Shown: positions 21,447 to 22,990 of the stretch, piece after piece
Layout of the letters: each line of letters begins with the position of its first letter
Position numbering within the stretch: position 1 is the stretch's first letter
Source: a virus
DNA: 22,990 bases
Reading direction: 5' to 3' (one strand)
IMG/VR virus record: IMGVR_UViG_3300025168_010309
Location: 1-22,990 of that record
The notes under the pieces: generated by a model
Databases searched by the model: none
What the model was told of the DNA's origin: nothing
The model's input: only the letters and a program-made list of their open reading frames with translations
Made by a program: the position numbers and the translations under genes

Positions 21447-22466
21447 TTACTTTCCTGGTATTACGCCGTTTACTTTGACGTAGTAAAAGTCTCGACGACC
21501 CGTACCTGTATGGGAGTCATAAGTGTCCTGCAAGGTACTGGGGTCGCTATTGGTTCCTAATGAATCAGGAGTGAATTGTCGCCTATCGTGGTGGACTGCT
21601 GCAATCAATCTTTCTACAAACTCCTGTTTTAACGTAGGTTTGTTACCATCGTCTAGACGTTTATTTGCTTCCCACAGACAGGCTGAAAGGATCACTTCCC
21701 CTAAAACCTCTCCACCCAACGGATAAGGGTTGGAATCATTGATTGTTTCAGGGGATCGGTTGTATCGGTATCTCAGTATGTATGCAGCATCAGGGATGGG
21801 ATGGAACGTTAGCCTCCACCTTTGACCCTCTACCGTACTCTCTACTTCTGCCTTCGGAACGATAGCAAAATAGAAAGGTTTATTGGCTGTGTTGTCATTC
21901 TGCCGTGCTACCCGTATATCTGCCTCTGCTCGCTCTTCTATGCCTTGGTATCGCGTAAAGTCCGAGTCATAGGTAATCGGGCCATTGATTCCAGCGAAGT
22001 CGTCAGGGAGCAAATACCAGACTCTACGGAGGGTGTAAGAAGAACCCGCTGCTGCTGTCACTGAGGTGTCAAGCAAGGTAATCTGGGTAGCACTCTGATA
22101 GCTTGCTACAGGGTAGGTTGACCCACCCACTACTAGCTCTGCTTGCGTTGCATCCTCGGAAACGTAGGTGGGCCATGTACCCGTTGCCAACGTCACCACA
22201 CCAGAAGCCACTGTTACAGTCCCAGTAGTGTAAGGGGCTGTAGTGGTAATAGTAGTGACGGGTCGAAGAAACGACCATTCATGGGCAAGATTTGCTCCAG
22301 GGATAGGAGCAGGTCGGTACACTGACCGAAGTGCTTGCCGAATAATGTGGTCTACGTCAGCGGTTTGTTGAGTAGTCCAGTTATCGGAATCACGGTCGTA
22401 ACCAACCTCCATGCCGATTTCTCGCTGAAGGTCTGAATATTTAATTGAAAGACTTGATTCAGCCAT
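21447..22466 (-). CDS. Putative head-tail connector / tail tubular A-like protein
   Basis: A 339-aa protein, soluble, with no signal peptide or membrane segment. The N-terminal part (about 1-75) is helical. An inserted beta-rich segment follows (about 75-150: Thr/Val/Ala-rich strands), then a hallmark WYLLPDDFAG at about 150-160, a beta-strand region ending in LRYRYNRSPE at about 240-250, and a helical C-terminal part. Proteins that join portal to tail in short-tailed phages (T7 gp11-like, P22 gp4-like) often show a helical N-terminus, a 'Y-LP-DF' motif and an LRYR strand, and this gene sits upstream of a tail-tube-like gene as in T7. It overlaps the upstream gene by 8 nt. The assignment rests on motifs and order, not alignment; the inserted beta domain could be an Ig-like or surface-exposed module. 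Confidence 0.6.
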   Translation of the reverse strand: MAESSLSIKYSDLQREIGMEVGYDRDSDNWTTQQTADVDHIIRQALRSVYRPAPIPGANLAHEWSFLRPVTTITTTAPYTTGTVTVASGVVTLATGTWPTYVSEDATQAELVVGGSTYPVASYQSATQITLLDTSVTAAAGSSYTLRRVWYLLPDDFAGINGPITYDSDFTRYQGIEERAEADIRVARQNDNTANKPFYFAIVPKAEVESTVEGQRWRLTFHPIPDAAYILRYRYNRSPETINDSNPYPLGGEVLGEVILSACLWEANKRLDDGNKPTLKQEFVERLIAAVHHDRRQFTPDSLGTNSDPSTLQDTYDSHTGTGRRDFYYVKVNGVIPGK

Positions 22467-22761
22467 TTATTGCCATTTTCTTTTTGCGGGCTATAGTCTT
22501 TTTCGGCTCCATGACAGGCTCCATCTTTTTAGGAGTGTAGTTATTGTACTCCATATAAGAAGAAACCGTATCTGAGGTTTTGCCAGCAACCTTCCACATT
22601 AAACAAAGGTCCGCCATTCCTTTATGATTTAAGTACCCACCGCCGGTAACAAACTTTGTCAGTTTATTTCCGTACTCTACGTGCTTCAGTAAATCTACAG
22701 GCACGTTAGGAGTCTGTAACATTTGTTGTAGCTGTTCAAATTGTCGCATCTGCACTTCCAT
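22459..22761 (-). CDS. Small hypothetical protein, 100 aa
   Basis: I do not recognise this family. The N-terminal part (about residues 1-45) is Gln/Leu-rich and predicted helical. Then comes a Gly-containing segment (FVTGGGYLNH), a helical stretch, and a basic tail rich in Lys, Pro and Met (RKKKM near the end). The ATG is well supported by AAGGAG five bases upstream. Its last codons overlap the start of the connector-like gene by 8 nt (ATGGCTGA), so the two are probably translationally coupled and expressed in similar amounts. The position between a head-side gene and a connector gene suggests a small structural or assembly factor; that is context only. Confidence 0.75.
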   Translation of the reverse strand: MEVQMRQFEQLQQMLQTPNVPVDLLKHVEYGNKLTKFVTGGGYLNHKGMADLCLMWKVAGKTSDTVSSYMEYNNYTPKKMEPVMEPKKTIARKKKMAING

Positions 22762-22766
22762 AATTT

Positions 22767-22772
22767 CTCCTT
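22767..22772 (-). promoter_or_regulatory. Shine-Dalgarno site AAGGAG
   Basis: On the minus strand AAGGAG lies 5 nt before the ATG at 22761. This supports that start for the 100-aa protein rather than read-through from the preceding gene. Confidence 0.7.
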
Positions 22773-22776
22773 AATA

Positions 22777-22924
22777 CTAACTTCGTTGACGAACACCGGT
22801 CCTTCTTGCCATTATTACAGATTCGCTTGGCCTTCTATCCATACCTCTATGACTTCGTTGACGAACACCGGTCCTTCTTCCCATTATTTCAGCTGCGCTT
22901 CGCCTTTTATTCATGCCACCCATA
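22777..22924 (-). repeat. Imperfect 72-nt tandem repeat, two copies
   Basis: The segment from 22781 recurs from 22853, a period of 72 nt (24 codons). About 40 nt at the 5' side of each plus-strand copy is nearly identical (cttcgttgacgaacaccggt and on), and the rest is diverged but alignable. In the minus-strand protein the copies read as two basic 24-residue units, the second terminating at the stop codon. Confidence 0.8.
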
Positions 22925-22990
22925 CTACTACTCATGCCGCCCATTTGGTTGCCGTATGCTGGTGATGGGCTGCCGTATGCTGGTGATGGG
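22777..22990 (-). CDS. C-terminal part of an unidentified structural-region protein with tandem repeats (partial)
   Basis: An open frame enters from the right edge and ends at a TAG at 22777-22779, giving 70 complete residues. It is low-complexity and basic. It begins with a doubled Ser-Pro-Ala-Tyr-Gly unit, passes a Met/Gly/Ser stretch (GGMSSSMGGM) and ends with two copies of a 24-residue unit whose conserved core is RRTGVRQRS, the second copy ending the protein. The frame ends 16 nt before the next start, and a clear AAGGAG lies in that gap, as expected for consecutive genes in one operon. Its place upstream of the connector gene suggests a head or portal-region protein with a flexible tail, but nothing visible identifies it. 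Sequence to the right of the window is needed for identity. Confidence 0.75.
   Translation of the reverse strand, partial: PSPAYGSPSPAYGNQMGGMSSSMGGMNKRRSAAEIMGRRTGVRQRSHRGMDRRPSESVIMARRTGVRQRS
22950..22990 (-). repeat. 21-nt direct repeat encoding a Pro/Tyr/Gly unit
   Basis: The 20-mer tgccgtatgctggtgatggg occurs at 22950-22969 and again at 22971-22990, a 21-nt period that keeps the reading frame. It encodes repeated Ser-Pro-Ser-Pro-Ala-Tyr-Gly. The window ends inside the array, so the copy number is unknown. Confidence 0.85.

Noticed and set aside
22741-22965. Plus-strand frame of 74 codons at the right edge
   Set aside because: It is antisense to the repeat-rich gene end; its internal repetition only mirrors the 72-nt repeat on the other strand.
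1-22990. tRNA, rRNA or attachment-site signals
   Set aside because: Reading both strands I found no cloverleaf-like segment and no duplicated edge sequence; nearly all bases are in minus-strand coding frames.

Overview
The window looks like the late structural and lysis region of a tailed phage genome or prophage, most likely a short-tailed (podovirus, T7-like) virus. Every gene I can support lies on the minus strand, so transcription runs from right to left. Genes touch, overlap by 1-11 nt or are separated by a few bases. I see no rRNA, tRNA, insertion sequence, CRISPR array, clear promoter or clear intrinsic terminator. The sequence does not identify the host; the gene style resembles phages known from marine metagenomes, which is only an impression.

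Right to left in transcription order: (1) 22990-20747 holds the repeat-rich end of an unidentified gene, a 100-aa protein, a 339-aa connector/adaptor-like protein and two small beta-rich proteins. (2) 20737-18296 is an 813-aa tail tube/stabilisation-like protein with two copies of a repeat. (3) 18296-16227 carries three consecutive cysteine-containing proteins: a Gly-rich protein, a LamG-like (concanavalin-fold) protein and a small zinc-ribbon-like protein. (4) 16222-13352 carries three low-complexity proteins that are Ala/Gln-rich, Arg-rich and Gln-rich; by position they are candidate internal or ejected virion proteins. (5) 13338-1621 is one open reading frame of 3905 codons, about half the window. 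(6) 1631-1 is a papain-like peptidase, a short secreted or anchored peptide, a 34-aa basic protein, a 54-aa holin-like protein, a 76-aa membrane/coiled-coil protein and the start of one more gene.

The centrepiece is the 3905-aa protein. It has the architecture of a large phage polyvalent protein: a hydrophobic segment, Pro-Thr linkers, two ADP-ribosyltransferase-like domains, SAP/Rho-N-like helical modules, a ParB-like domain, an HELGH zincin and a long C-terminal region with a polyvalent-protein-type motif. Four domain junctions carry the same 16-nt sequence encoding a PTEAA linker. By family knowledge such proteins travel in the virion and enter the cell with the DNA; its position after the tail genes, where T7 encodes its internal ejection proteins, fits that role. 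This is inference.

In the working model, proteins of regions 1-3 build the neck and tail, those of region 4 and the giant are packaged and ejected to condition the host, and region 6 lyses the cell. The lysis-side genes are coupled through ATGA overlaps behind an 11-nt perfect Shine-Dalgarno sequence.
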